Positions 26,026 to 35,004 of a stretch of 64,000 bases of DNA are shown here, piece after piece (positions within the stretch are counted from its first letter, which is position 1; each line of letters begins with the position of its first letter). Source of the stretch: Variovorax sp037204085 (GTDB taxonomy: Bacteria; Pseudomonadota; Gammaproteobacteria; Burkholderiales; Burkholderiaceae_C); NCBI RefSeq assembly GCF_037204085.1, contig NZ_JBBCBW010000012.1:1-64000 (forward strand). The letters are read 5' to 3'. The notes below the pieces were generated by a model, which made no database searches, was not told where the DNA came from, and saw only the letters and a list, made by a program, of their open reading frames with translations. The position numbers were made by a program, and so were the translations under genes.

Positions 26026-26727
26026 TTAGCGGTGCAGCGACGCGCCGCCGCAAATGGCAATGTCCTGGCCGGTAATCGCGGCGGCTGGCGGCGAGAGAAG
26101 AAAGGCGACCAGTGCGGCAATTTCATCGGGCTGGATCAGCCGCCCGATGGGTGGCAGGCGCGGTGCGCTGCCCGCGCGCGCCGGGTCTTGCAGCATCGCG
26201 GTCTGGGTTGCGCCGGGCGACACCACGTTGATGGTGACGCCGCTTGCGGCAACCTCCGCGGCCCAGCTGCGCGCAAGCGCGATGAGCGCAGCCTTGGTGG
26301 CGGCGTACTGCCCGCGGCCGGGCAGGCCCTGGGCCACGCGGCTGCCGACGAGCACCACGCGGCCGCTGCCGCGCGCGGCCATCGCGGGCACAAGCGCATC
26401 TGCAAGGCGCGCGGCCGCGTCGACGTGCAGGCGCCACATCAGTTCGCCGCCCGCATGGTCGAGCTGGCCCAGCGGGCCTACACGCAGCACGCCGGCGGCA
26501 TGCACCAACGCATCGGCGTCTTGCAGGGCGGCTGCGGCGCGCGCGATGCCCTCGGCATTCGACAGATCTACCGCCGTGTGCGCGAAGGCCGCGTCGGACA
26601 GCGTGGGCGCCGCAAGGTCGAGCCCGCTCACGCGCCAGCCCTGGCCCAGCAGATGCGAGGCAATGGCGCGGCCGATGCCGCTGCTGCTGCCCGTGACCAC
26701 GGCGTGCGGGGCGACCTTATTCGACAC
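26026..26727 (-). CDS. SDR-family oxidoreductase
   Basis: Classical short-chain dehydrogenase, 233 residues, with GSSSGIG cofactor motif, AAGV, catalytic Ser in VGSRVAQG and YAATK, and INVVSPGATQT. It starts at GTG 26727, overlapping the Bug 3 stop by 11 bases, so the two are translationally coupled. The operon order is DapA-like, Bug, SDR, suggesting oxidation or reduction of a hydroxy- or keto-acid that the aldolase-type enzyme makes or uses. The specific substrate cannot be told. Confidence 0.87.
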   Translation of the reverse strand: MSNKVAPHAVVTGSSSGIGRAIASHLLGQGWRVSGLDLAAPTLSDAAFAHTAVDLSNAEGIARAAAALQDADALVHAAGVLRVGPLGQLDHAGGELMWRLHVDAAARLADALVPAMAARGSGRVVLVGSRVAQGLPGRGQYAATKAALIALARSWAAEVAASGVTINVVSPGATQTAMLQDPARAGSAPRLPPIGRLIQPDEIAALVAFLLSPPAAAITGQDIAICGGASLHR

Positions 26728-27694
26728 GGATCTTGCCCTCGGTGATGATCTTCTTCGAGCGCTCCATGTCGGCCTGCTGGAACTTTACGAAGTCTTCGAC
26801 GCTGCCCGGCGTGAGCAGCAGCCCCTGCGTGTTGAGCGTTTCGCGCATGTCGGTGGCGAGGGCCTTGTTCACTTCGGCGTTGAGCCGCTGCGTGATGGCT
26901 GGCGGCAGCTTGGCTGGGCCCCACATGCCGTACCAGCTGTAGAACTCGTAGCCCGGAATGCTTTCGCCCACCGTGGGCACGTTCGGCAGGCTGGTGGCGC
27001 GGTTGGCCGAGGTAACGGCAACCACGCGCAACATGCCGCTCTTGTGGTACTGCAGCGAGCCGAGGATGGGGTCGATGAAGCCGTCGATCTGCCCGCCGAT
27101 CAGGTCCTGGAAGGCCGGCGCCGTGCCCTTGTACGGCACGATGAGGTAGTCGAGTCCGCCCGCGCGCTTGAGCAGCTCGGTCGACAGGTGGCCGGCCGAG
27201 CCGATGGAGCCGACCGCGAAAGTCATCTTGCCCGGGTTCGCCTTGGCGTACGCGATGAGCGACTTGACGTCGGTGATCGGCAGGTTCTTGTTGATGGCCA
27301 CCGACAGCGGCGCCTTGGCCACCAGCGCCACCGGCGTGAAGTCGCGCACGATCTCATAGGGCACGGACTTCATCGTCATCGGCGCCGTGGTGAAGGTCGA
27401 TGCGTTGAACAGCAGCGTGTAGCCGTCGGCCGGCGCCTTCGACACCACGTCGGCACCGATCACGCCGTTGCCGCCGGGCCGGTTCTCGACGATGAAGGGC
27501 TGGCCGGTCTGGTCGCCGAGCTTCTGCGCGAGCAGGCGGCCGACCGTGTCGAGCGTGCCGCCGGGCGGAAACGGAATCACCACGCGCACCGGGCGGGTGG
27601 GCCAGGACTGCGTTTGCGTTTGCGCGAAGCCTGGGGACGCCGCGGCAAGCGCAAGGGCCGCAAGCGTGGCACGCAGGAAATGGTTGCGTTGCAT
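26717..27694 (-). CDS. TctC/Bug-family periplasmic receptor 3
   Basis: 325 residues from ATG 27694 with GGAGA in the leader. Sec signal (FLRATLAALALAAASPGFAQ), then RPVRVVIPFPPGGTLDTVGR and GKMTFAVGSIGSAGH, as in other Bug proteins. It lies between the DapA-like and SDR genes on the same strand. It is another receptor without local TctA/TctB. It presumably binds the organic acid processed by these two enzymes. Confidence 0.9.
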   Translation of the reverse strand: MQRNHFLRATLAALALAAASPGFAQTQTQSWPTRPVRVVIPFPPGGTLDTVGRLLAQKLGDQTGQPFIVENRPGGNGVIGADVVSKAPADGYTLLFNASTFTTAPMTMKSVPYEIVRDFTPVALVAKAPLSVAINKNLPITDVKSLIAYAKANPGKMTFAVGSIGSAGHLSTELLKRAGGLDYLIVPYKGTAPAFQDLIGGQIDGFIDPILGSLQYHKSGMLRVVAVTSANRATSLPNVPTVGESIPGYEFYSWYGMWGPAKLPPAITQRLNAEVNKALATDMRETLNTQGLLLTPGSVEDFVKFQQADMERSKKIITEGKIRVE

Positions 27695-27759
27695 GTCTCT
27701 TGTCTCCTTCTGGTTTTTTGGGGGAACGGCGCCGGCAGTGCCGGGCCGCTTGTACTTGA

Positions 27760-28698
27760 TCAGCGCTTCGACAAACCGGCTTGCCGCACGGCGGCGCGCA
27801 GCGCCTCCATCTCGCGCTCGTTCGGCGCCTCGGTCGGCGGGCGCACCGTGGCGTTGTCCAGCACGCCGGCCAGGAACATGCCGCCCTTCATGCGGGCGTG
27901 CGCTTCGCCGGTCGGTTCGCCGCCGCCATACACGGCGTCTTTCAGCGGTGTGATGAGGGCCTGCACGGCCATGGCCTTCTTCAGGTCGCCGGCCTTCACG
28001 GCGTTCCACAGGTCGATGATCAACTGCGGAATGAAGGTGGCAAAGCCGACCAGCGCGCCGTCCACGCCTTGCACCATCGAGGCGAGCAGGTATTCGTCGT
28101 GGCAGGTGAGGATGGCCTTCGAGGCATCGGCCTCGCGAATCGCCTGGATGTCGCGGGCGTACTTGTTCATGTCGCGCTGGCCGACCTTGAAGGCCTGCAG
28201 GTACGGCAGGCGCGCCAGTTCGGCCAGCAGCTGCGAAGAGTAAGACGCGCGTGTCCAGGCCGGGTACACGTGGCAGACCAGGTCGAGCTCCGGCGCGGCA
28301 CGGTGAATGGCCTCGAAGTACTGCAGCGCATGCCCCGGCGTGAAGCCGAAGCGCAGCCAGTGGTGGGGCGGCATCACGTCGAGCGCCACCGCGCCGGCGG
28401 CCTGCGCGGCGCGCGCATGCTCGGCGGCTTCGGCCAGGCCTTCGCACACGATGGACGAGATGACCGGCGTGCGGCCGCGCAGCTCGTCGGCCACGATGCG
28501 GGTGACCTCGGCGCGCTCGGCGGGGGTGAGCGAGAACACCTCGCCGGTGTGGCCGTTGGTCATGACCGCCACCACGCCGTCGTGCCCCGCCAGCCACGAG
28601 GCGAGCTTGCGCAGCGCAGGTTCGTCGATGCGGTGGTCAGACGTGAAGGGGCAGGAAATGGCGGGAATGATCCCGCGATAATTCGCGATGGAAGGCAT
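27760..28698 (-). CDS. Dihydrodipicolinate synthase-family lyase/dehydratase
   Basis: Class I aldolase-type TIM barrel, 312 residues from ATG 28698 (GGAGA upstream). Visible: the pyruvate-binding loop TNGHTGEVFSLTPAER, the proton-relay tyrosine in HVYPAWTR and the Schiff-base lysine in AFKVGQRD. The active site departs from true DapA (no YNVP or IKEASG), so lysine biosynthesis is unlikely. Catabolic members split or dehydrate 2-keto-3-deoxy sugar acids or hydroxypyruvate-type aldols. A Bug receptor, SDR and divergent LysR regulator accompany it. Confidence 0.85.
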   Translation of the reverse strand: MPSIANYRGIIPAISCPFTSDHRIDEPALRKLASWLAGHDGVVAVMTNGHTGEVFSLTPAERAEVTRIVADELRGRTPVISSIVCEGLAEAAEHARAAQAAGAVALDVMPPHHWLRFGFTPGHALQYFEAIHRAAPELDLVCHVYPAWTRASYSSQLLAELARLPYLQAFKVGQRDMNKYARDIQAIREADASKAILTCHDEYLLASMVQGVDGALVGFATFIPQLIIDLWNAVKAGDLKKAMAVQALITPLKDAVYGGGEPTGEAHARMKGGMFLAGVLDNATVRPPTEAPNEREMEALRAAVRQAGLSKR

Positions 28699-28733
28699 GC
28701 TGTGTCTCCGTTGTGGTTCAAGGTGCAGGAATG

Positions 28734-28763
28734 GGTGCATCTTTTGCCGGCGGGGCATGCACC
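28734..28763. promoter_or_regulatory. Inverted repeat between dapA-like and LysR genes
   Basis: In the 112-base divergent gap, GGTGCAT (28734-28740) and ATGCACC (28757-28763) form perfect seven-base arms around 16 bases; an extra GGTGCA lies at 28722-28727. The position between a LysR gene and its target-like operon makes it a candidate operator. The T-N11-A core typical of LysR boxes was not clearly resolved, so this is tentative. Confidence 0.3.
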
Positions 28764-28810
28764 GTCCAATACTCGAATCGCATACAACTATTCAACCGAT
28801 TGCGCAGCAC

Positions 28811-29746
28811 ATGGGCCCCGGCAACCGCCCCCTCGACCTCGAATGGCTGGAAGACTTTATTGCCTTGGCCGAGACCGGCAATTTCTCGCGCGCGGCGCAG
28901 GTGCGTTCCATTGCGCAGCCCGCGTTCAGCCGGCACATTCGCGCGCTCGAAGAGTGGGTGGGGGTCGACCTGTTCGACCGCAGCGCGCATCCCGCGGCGC
29001 TGACTGCCGCCGGCAAGCGTTTTGAGCCGCTGCTGAAGGAACTGCTGGCCGGCCTGGAAGCCGCCCGCATCAAGGCGCGTGCGGCACACGACATGGCCGC
29101 GGCAAGCCTGAGATTTGCCGCCACTCATGTGCTGTCGCTGACCTTCTTTCCGCGCTGGCTGGGGAGCGTGGAGAGCCGGCTGAGCCTGGGGCCGATCCAG
29201 ACGATGTCGGACAGCTCCCAGGCCTGTGAAGACCTGATGCTGCAGCGGCGTGTGCAATTCGTCTTGTGCCACGGCCATGCCGGCGCGCCGGGCCGGCTCG
29301 ACGAAGCGCAGTACCCGGTTCTGCGGTTGAGTGAGGACGTGCTGGTTCCGGTATCCGCACCCGATGTTCACGGGGCGCCGCTGCATGCACTTGGCACTGC
29401 CCAGGCGCCTTCGGTGCTGGCCTACAGCGAAGCCTCCGGCTTGGGGCGAATCATGCGTGCCATACAGGACAGCGAGTTCGGCAAAGACTTCGCATCGTCG
29501 CTCTCGGTGGTTTTTACGGCGCACCACGCCGCACTGCTCAGAACCATGGCGCTCGAGGGGCGCGGCCTTGCATGGCTGCCCATGAGCCTGGTTGCCGACG
29601 ACCTGCGCAGCGGTGCGCTGGCGGATGCGGGGAAGGGCGCCTGGCGGGTGCCGGTGGACATCCGGCTGTACCGCCAGGCTGCAAGCATGGCCCCTGTGGC
29701 AGAGGCGCTGTGGCAACTGGTGAGCGACGGGACACTCACCGCCTAG
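28811..29746 (+). CDS. LysR-family transcriptional regulator
   Basis: LysR-type regulator, 311 residues from ATG 28811. The N-terminal winged helix (LEWLEDFIALAETGNFSRAAQVRSIAQPAFSRHIRALEEWVG) is followed by an effector domain. The chosen start puts the DNA-binding domain at the usual place; an upstream ATG at 28757 would add 18 residues inside the candidate operator. It is divergent from the DapA-like/Bug/SDR operon and probably activates it. Confidence 0.9.
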   Translation: MGPGNRPLDLEWLEDFIALAETGNFSRAAQVRSIAQPAFSRHIRALEEWVGVDLFDRSAHPAALTAAGKRFEPLLKELLAGLEAARIKARAAHDMAAASLRFAATHVLSLTFFPRWLGSVESRLSLGPIQTMSDSSQACEDLMLQRRVQFVLCHGHAGAPGRLDEAQYPVLRLSEDVLVPVSAPDVHGAPLHALGTAQAPSVLAYSEASGLGRIMRAIQDSEFGKDFASSLSVVFTAHHAALLRTMALEGRGLAWLPMSLVADDLRSGALADAGKGAWRVPVDIRLYRQAASMAPVAEALWQLVSDGTLTA

Positions 29747-29763
29747 GTGATTGCCTGCCCGGC

Positions 29764-31605
29764 TCAGGCCACCGGCGAAATGAACGAGATCAACCGTCCC
29801 ATGCGGGCGATGAAGTTCGACGTGACGATGAACTGCGGTTTTTCGCGCTTCACATACGGGTCGATCTCCGGCGGCGCATCGGCCGGATACGGAGAGGTGT
29901 CGTAGATGTCGCCCACGTGGCGGCTGCGGTACGCCGTGCCGGTATACGGCGTCGTCGGTCCGTTGCCGCGGTACGGGTTCACGATCTCTGGCACGGGCGC
30001 GGTCCAGTAGTTGCCGTCCACCAGCGCGGCCAGGATCGTCTGCACTTCCGATTCGGGCACCACCGGCGTCTTCAGCACCGCGCCTTCGAACAGGTCTGGA
30101 AAATCCACTTCGCGAACGGCGGCAAAGTACTTTGGCAGGGGCCGTGGCGTGGTCGCCCGCAGCGGCGACTTGGCAACCATGGCATCGATCTGCGGCTGCG
30201 TCATCGCGTTGAGTTGGTCCAGGCGCGTTTGCAGCGCCGCGGCATTCACCGAGCGGCCAGACGAATAGTGGCTGATCGTGTTGGTGATGTCCTTGTCGAA
30301 AAAGTACGCGCCGTTGTGGATGTTGGAGCCGTAGCGGTGAACGAAGAGCGGCTCGTTCGTGTCGAGCTCGATGAACGTGGCCACGTTGCGCCCGGCGAGC
30401 AGCGGGTTGATGGTCGCAACATCGGCCGGAAGCTGGATGGATGGCGACTTCAGCCAGTCGATTGCCTTCTGCAGCTGCGACAGGTACTTCTTGTCGCCCG
30501 TGAGCGTGAAGTAGCCGAGCAGTTGCTGGATGTTGGTCTGCGTGGTGTGCGTGGCCAGCGAGCGCGGCTCGTAGGAGCGCGCACCGGCCGGAGCGCCCGC
30601 CGGGCGGCCATTGGTTTCGCGTGACAGGTGCTGAAGGCTCCAGCCTGATTGCAGCGGCAGCACCCCCGAGGTCCACTGCATGCGCTGCATGCAGTCCATC
30701 GCCCGGATGATGTTGGCCACCAGGTCGGTGCGGCCCAGCGTCATCACGCACATGGTCAGGAACTTGATGTTCTCGCCCATGACGTCGTCGTTGAAGGTGA
30801 CGTGCAGCGTGTAGTCGCTGTCTTCCATGCCTGCTCGCGCGCCCACGGGCAACTGCTGCGGGTTGGGCAAGGGCATCGACGTGATCGCGTTCGGGTTGTG
30901 CGGAAAGCGCTGCGGCCAGCCGCCGTCGGCAATGCCGAACTGGGGACCGAACTGCGCATCGGTAATGAACTTGATCGCCTTCTCGGTCGCGGCCTGGTAG
31001 ACCGGGTCTTTCTTCTCCAGGTACATGCGCAGCATCAGCTGCGATGCGACGGCGGTGGTGGCGTCGTCGAAGGTGGCGTTGCCGTAGTAGTGCTGGAATT
31101 CTTCGAGGCGCCAGCCGTTCATGCCCACCGTTTCGTACCAGTGCTGCAGCGATGCCTCGCCGTTGAAGTCGTAGATGTAGTTCCAGCCGCCCGAGCTGTG
31201 CTGGGCCGCGGCAACCGCCTTGGCCGTGCGGTCCGCCGCCTGGTAGAAGCGCTCGTCGCCGGTCGCGTGGTAGGCATCCAGGTAGATATGGCCGATGGAA
31301 GAAGTGCCCGGCGGCTGCAGCCACAGCATGGTGCGCTTGGCTTCCATTTCTCCGAAGGTCTGCGTGAGGTCGGGCGAGTACGACCACACATAGCCGCCCT
31401 TGTAGGAGACCACTTCGTCCATGTAGCTTGCTGCGCGCTTGAGTCCTGCCGCGGCGGTGGCCTGCGGGGTTGGCGCGGGAGGGGGAGCAGGGGGCGGTGG
31501 CGGCGGAAGGGGAATCGGGAAGGTCGGCCCGTCGTTGCCGCCACCGCCACAGGCGGCGAGCGCGACGGGAGACAGGACCGAGATTGCAAACTGTCGGCGT
31601 TTCAT
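29764..31605 (-). CDS. Pectate lyase-like lipoprotein (PL10 family)
   Basis: 613 residues from ATG 31605. The signal peptide ends in a lipobox, SPVALAACGGGG, so it is anchored to a membrane, and a proline-rich linker (PLPPPPPPAPPPAPTP) follows. The catalytic (alpha/alpha) toroid region contains GGWPQRFP from residue 228, a hallmark of polysaccharide lyase family 10, plus GGWNYIYDF repeats. It would cleave polygalacturonate by beta-elimination at the cell surface. It stands alone on its strand and is preceded by palindromic sites in a 366-base gap. No other pectin genes are visible, although the DapA-like operon nearby could act on sugar acids. Confidence 0.8.
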   Translation of the reverse strand: MKRRQFAISVLSPVALAACGGGGNDGPTFPIPLPPPPPPAPPPAPTPQATAAAGLKRAASYMDEVVSYKGGYVWSYSPDLTQTFGEMEAKRTMLWLQPPGTSSIGHIYLDAYHATGDERFYQAADRTAKAVAAAQHSSGGWNYIYDFNGEASLQHWYETVGMNGWRLEEFQHYYGNATFDDATTAVASQLMLRMYLEKKDPVYQAATEKAIKFITDAQFGPQFGIADGGWPQRFPHNPNAITSMPLPNPQQLPVGARAGMEDSDYTLHVTFNDDVMGENIKFLTMCVMTLGRTDLVANIIRAMDCMQRMQWTSGVLPLQSGWSLQHLSRETNGRPAGAPAGARSYEPRSLATHTTQTNIQQLLGYFTLTGDKKYLSQLQKAIDWLKSPSIQLPADVATINPLLAGRNVATFIELDTNEPLFVHRYGSNIHNGAYFFDKDITNTISHYSSGRSVNAAALQTRLDQLNAMTQPQIDAMVAKSPLRATTPRPLPKYFAAVREVDFPDLFEGAVLKTPVVPESEVQTILAALVDGNYWTAPVPEIVNPYRGNGPTTPYTGTAYRSRHVGDIYDTSPYPADAPPEIDPYVKREKPQFIVTSNFIARMGRLISFISPVA

Positions 31606-31971
31606 GGCATTTCCCTTTGTTGATCGAATGTCCGGGGTTGGTCGGGCAGCGTCGTCAGATGTCATACGACTTCAGTTGTCTTATGACGCGGCGCGCGGAT
31701 TATTCGGGCAGCTTCACTACCGCGTCAATCAGGAATTGCGGAGAAATTCGCTTCAAAGTATCACCAGTAGTTACATAGTTGTAGGACAACGTATGAGTTG
31801 TTGGGTAGGGGCACACGTTTGCTCACCGGTGCCTGCCAACGAACGCCGCCGGGGTTGGCGCCGTTGCGCCGGCACTGCCAATCCCGTAGGCTGGTTCTCA
31901 GCGTTCACACGCCGTGCCCGAGCCTGTGCAGGCCGCCGGGCCGGCCTCCCGGACGCCAAGGAGTCCACGCC
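31606..31971. promoter_or_regulatory. 366-base divergent gap with two strong inverted repeats
   Basis: No gene is seen between the pectate lyase and EF-G-like starts. Two symmetrical sites stand out. GTCATACGAC-7-GTCTTATGAC (31661-31687) has arms matching at 9 of 10 positions. GTTGT-AGG-ACAAC (31778-31790) is perfect and flanked by CATA and GTATG. The shared CATA/GTATG and GAC/GTC outer bases suggest the same protein could bind both. Given the pectate lyase, a GntR-type hexuronate regulator encoded elsewhere is a reasonable guess. The right half is more GC-rich and carries AAGGAG before the EF-G-like start. Confidence 0.45.
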
Positions 31972-34032
31972 ATGCCAAGCCGATCGAACGGCCTCGCGGC
32001 CGAAATGGAAGCAGTGCGAACGCTGGCGCTCGTCGGGCCCGCCGCCGCGGGCAAGAGCTCCCTTGCCGAGGCCTTGCTGCACAAGGCGGGTGCCATCGGC
32101 GCGTGCGGCAGCATCGAGCGCGGCAGCACCGTCAGCGACCACGACCCGCTCGAGCGCCGCATGCTGCATTCGCTCAATGCATCGGTGATGCATCTCAAGC
32201 ACGCCGGCACGCGCATCCACCTCATCGACACGCCCGGCGGCCCCGACTTTCTAGGCCAGAGCCTGCCGGCGCTGGAGGCCGTTGAAACTGCGGCGGTGGT
32301 CATCAACGCCGCCACCGGCATCGAGCCGATGGCGGTGCGCATGATGGAGTACGCGGCATCGCGCCATCTCGCGCGCATGATCATCGTCAACAAGATCGAC
32401 TCGCAGGGCGTTTCGCTGCAGGGCTTGCTGGCCGACATCCAGGCCGCCTTCGGCCGCGAATGCCTGCCGCTCAACCTGCCCGACGGAGTCAACAGGCAGG
32501 TGGTCGACTGTTTCTTCAATCGCTTCGGGCGCTCCGACTTCGGCCCCGTTGAAGCGGCGCACCGCGCGCTGGTGGAGCAGGTGGTCGAGGTCGATGCGGC
32601 CTTTGTCGACCGCTACCTCGAAGAGGGCGACGTGGACCCGGCGGAACTGCATGCGCCGCTCGAGCAGGCGCTGCGCGAAGGCCACCTGATACCGGTGTGC
32701 TTCGTCTCGTCGCGCAGCGGCGCCGGCGTGGCCGAGCTGCTGGACGTGATCGTCAAGCTGCTGCCCGACCCGACCGAAGGCAATCCGCCGGAGTTCCTGC
32801 TTGGCGAGGGCGCGGAGGCCAGGCCCATGGAAGTCCGGCCCGATCCTTCGCTGCACGTGCTGGCGCATGTGTTCAAGGTCACGGTCGACCCCTATGTCGG
32901 CAAGATGGGCATCTTTCGCGTGCACCAGGGCACGCTGACGCGCGACAGCCAGCTCTACATCGGCGACGGCCGCAAGCCCTTCAAGGTGGGGCACCTCTTC
33001 ATGCTGCAGGGCAAGGACCATGTGGAGGTGTCGCATGCGGTGCCGGGCGACATCGTGGCCGTGGCCAAGGTGGACGACATTCATTTCGATGCCGTGCTGC
33101 ACGACGCCGCGGAAGACAGCCATGTTCATCTCGCGCCGCTCGCGTTTCCGGTGCCGGTGTACGGCCTGGCAGTCGAGCCCAAGCGCCATGGCGATGAACA
33201 ACGCGCGTGGGAGATTCTCGGCAAGCTGGCGGCCGAGGACCCGTGCCTGCGCATCGAGCACGTGGCCGCCACCAACGAGACGGTGCTCTACGGACTGGGC
33301 GAGCTTCACCTGCGCATCGTGCTCGAGCGCCTGCGCGAGGTGTACCGCTTCGAGGTGTTGACGCGGCCACCCCGCATTGCCTACCGCGAGACCGTGACCG
33401 CACCGGCCGAGGGCCACCATCGCCACAAGAAGCAGACGGGCGGCGCAGGCCAGTTCGGCGAGGTCTTCTTGCGCATCGAGCCGTTGCCGCGCGGCGCCGG
33501 CTTTCAGTTTGCCGACGAAGTCAGGGGCGGCGCGATTCCGGGCCAGTTCATTCCCGCGGTGGAGAAGGGTGTGCGCGAGGTGCTGGCAGGCGGCGCCATC
33601 GCCGGCTACCCGGTGGTCGACGTGCGCGTGGTGGTGTACGACGGCAAGCACCACAGCGTCGACAGCAAGGACATCGCCTTTGCAACGGCCAGCCGCAAGG
33701 CCTTCATGGCCGCGATCCGCGAGGCCCGGCCCGTGGTGCTCGAGCCGATCGTGCAGATAGGGATCGACGTGCCCGAGCATTCCGTCGGCGATGTCACGAG
33801 CGACTTGTCTGCACGGCGCGGCGTCGTCACCGGTACGTCCGATGTCGGGGCCGGCACCGTGAGCGTCGGCGGGCATGTGCCCATGGCCGAACTGGCCAAC
33901 TACCAGTCAAGGCTCAATGCAATGACCAGCGGCCAGGGCCGCTACACCATCGCGTTGTCGCACTACGAAGCCGTGCCGCCGGGGGTTCAGCAGACGCTGA
34001 CGGGGCAGTACCGGGCGCACGAAGAGGAATAG
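31972..34032 (+). CDS. Elongation factor G-like translational GTPase paralogue
   Basis: 686 residues from ATG 31972 (AAGGAG upstream). Full EF-G domain order: G domain with P-loop GPAAAGKSS (residues 22-30), switch II DTPGGPDF (86-93), NKID, then domains II-V with KKQTGGAGQFGEV and DVTSDLSARRG. Switch II has Gly90 where canonical EF-G has the catalytic His, and the effector loop is altered, as in the FusA2-like paralogues. It may therefore work in a specialised or stress role, not in bulk translocation. No ribosomal genes are nearby. Confidence 0.88.
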   Translation: MPSRSNGLAAEMEAVRTLALVGPAAAGKSSLAEALLHKAGAIGACGSIERGSTVSDHDPLERRMLHSLNASVMHLKHAGTRIHLIDTPGGPDFLGQSLPALEAVETAAVVINAATGIEPMAVRMMEYAASRHLARMIIVNKIDSQGVSLQGLLADIQAAFGRECLPLNLPDGVNRQVVDCFFNRFGRSDFGPVEAAHRALVEQVVEVDAAFVDRYLEEGDVDPAELHAPLEQALREGHLIPVCFVSSRSGAGVAELLDVIVKLLPDPTEGNPPEFLLGEGAEARPMEVRPDPSLHVLAHVFKVTVDPYVGKMGIFRVHQGTLTRDSQLYIGDGRKPFKVGHLFMLQGKDHVEVSHAVPGDIVAVAKVDDIHFDAVLHDAAEDSHVHLAPLAFPVPVYGLAVEPKRHGDEQRAWEILGKLAAEDPCLRIEHVAATNETVLYGLGELHLRIVLERLREVYRFEVLTRPPRIAYRETVTAPAEGHHRHKKQTGGAGQFGEVFLRIEPLPRGAGFQFADEVRGGAIPGQFIPAVEKGVREVLAGGAIAGYPVVDVRVVVYDGKHHSVDSKDIAFATASRKAFMAAIREARPVVLEPIVQIGIDVPEHSVGDVTSDLSARRGVVTGTSDVGAGTVSVGGHVPMAELANYQSRLNAMTSGQGRYTIALSHYEAVPPGVQQTLTGQYRAHEEE

Positions 34033-34047
34033 CAAGACGCATGGCCG

Positions 34048-34869
34048 CTAACCGGGTTTGCGGTAGCCCAGCAGCTCGCTGACCGCGCGGGCTTCCCGCC
34101 GCACCGCGGTGGCAATCGGGCCATTGATGGCGGGGTCGAATCCGCCTGTCGCTCCCAATGCCGTCAGCACCGCGCACACGCGGCCCGCATAGTCGTAGAC
34201 CGGCGCTGCCACGGCGCTGATGCCGCGCAGGTAAGTGTCTTTCACGCTCGCGCAATGCGCCTTCTGCACGTCGCGGCGCAGCTGTCCGATGGGGTCGGCC
34301 GCGTTGAGCGTGGCGCGCATGTCTTCAGGCGAATCGGCCAGTTCCTGCTCGGCGAGCGCGAGCACCCGCGACTCATCGAGCAAGCCCAGGAACGCGCGGC
34401 CCGTGGCGGACCAGAGGATCGACATCACCGAGCCGGCGCGCACGTTCACCGTAACGGGCAGGCCCGGCTCCTCGAAGCGCACGATGGTCGGCCCCTTGTT
34501 GCCCATGACCGCGACAAAGCAAGTGACCTCCAGTGACTCGCGCAGCCGCACAAGGCACGGCTCGGCCGCGCGAATCGGGTCGGCCTGGCGCATGGCGGCC
34601 AAGCCGATCTGGATGGCTTCGGTTCCCAGGTAGTAGTGCTGCGAGACGGCATCCTGCAGCACCAGGCCTTCCTCCATCAGGCTCGCAAGGTAGCGGTGCA
34701 CCTTGGCCGGGCTTTCGGCGACATGGGCCGAGAGTGCGGTGAGGCTGCTGCGGCCGCCCAAGTGGGCAAGGCCCTTGAGCACCGCCATGCCCGTTTCGGC
34801 CGATTGCACGCGCTGGCGGCGCTCGCGGGTTGCGGGAGGAAGGGAGGAGGGCTCCAGGGCTTTGGTCAT
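34048..34869 (-). CDS. IclR-family transcriptional regulator 1
   Basis: 273 residues from ATG 34869 (a GTG two codons earlier is possible). The N-terminal winged helix (RVQSAETGMAVLKGLAHLGGRSSLTALSAHVAESPAKVHRYLASLMEEG) is followed by the IclR effector domain (GRAFLGLL...GISAVAAPVYDYAG). It is divergent from the Bug 4/P450 operon with a tandem palindromic site between them, so it most likely controls that operon and itself. Confidence 0.9.
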   Translation of the reverse strand: MTKALEPSSLPPATRERRQRVQSAETGMAVLKGLAHLGGRSSLTALSAHVAESPAKVHRYLASLMEEGLVLQDAVSQHYYLGTEAIQIGLAAMRQADPIRAAEPCLVRLRESLEVTCFVAVMGNKGPTIVRFEEPGLPVTVNVRAGSVMSILWSATGRAFLGLLDESRVLALAEQELADSPEDMRATLNAADPIGQLRRDVQKAHCASVKDTYLRGISAVAAPVYDYAGRVCAVLTALGATGGFDPAINGPIATAVRREARAVSELLGYRKPG

Positions 34870-34947
34870 GTGCACTTGATGTTAGTTGCTGGGGCTGGGC
34901 GGCAAGGGGAGCGCTCGGATGCAGGGTTAGCCCTGAAAGTACATCAT

Positions 34948-34978
34948 TACGCAATGCGTATGATATTTACGCAATACG
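34948..34978. promoter_or_regulatory. Tandem IclR-type operator
   Basis: TACGCA-A-TGCGTA (34948-34960) is a perfect 13-base palindrome. A second copy of its left part, TACGCAATACG (34968-34978), starts exactly 20 bases later, i.e. on the same face of the helix. The pair lies 27 bases before the Bug 4 start and overlaps a TATGAT-like -10 element, a position suited to repression by the divergent IclR protein. Confidence 0.55.
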
Positions 34979-35004
34979 AAACTACGCTAACTGGAGACTC
35001 CCCC

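Noticed and set aside
28718..31387. 889-residue minus-strand open frame across the LysR and pectate lyase genes
   Set aside because: It is out of frame with the PL10 protein on the same strand, and antisense to LysR; no domain is visible.
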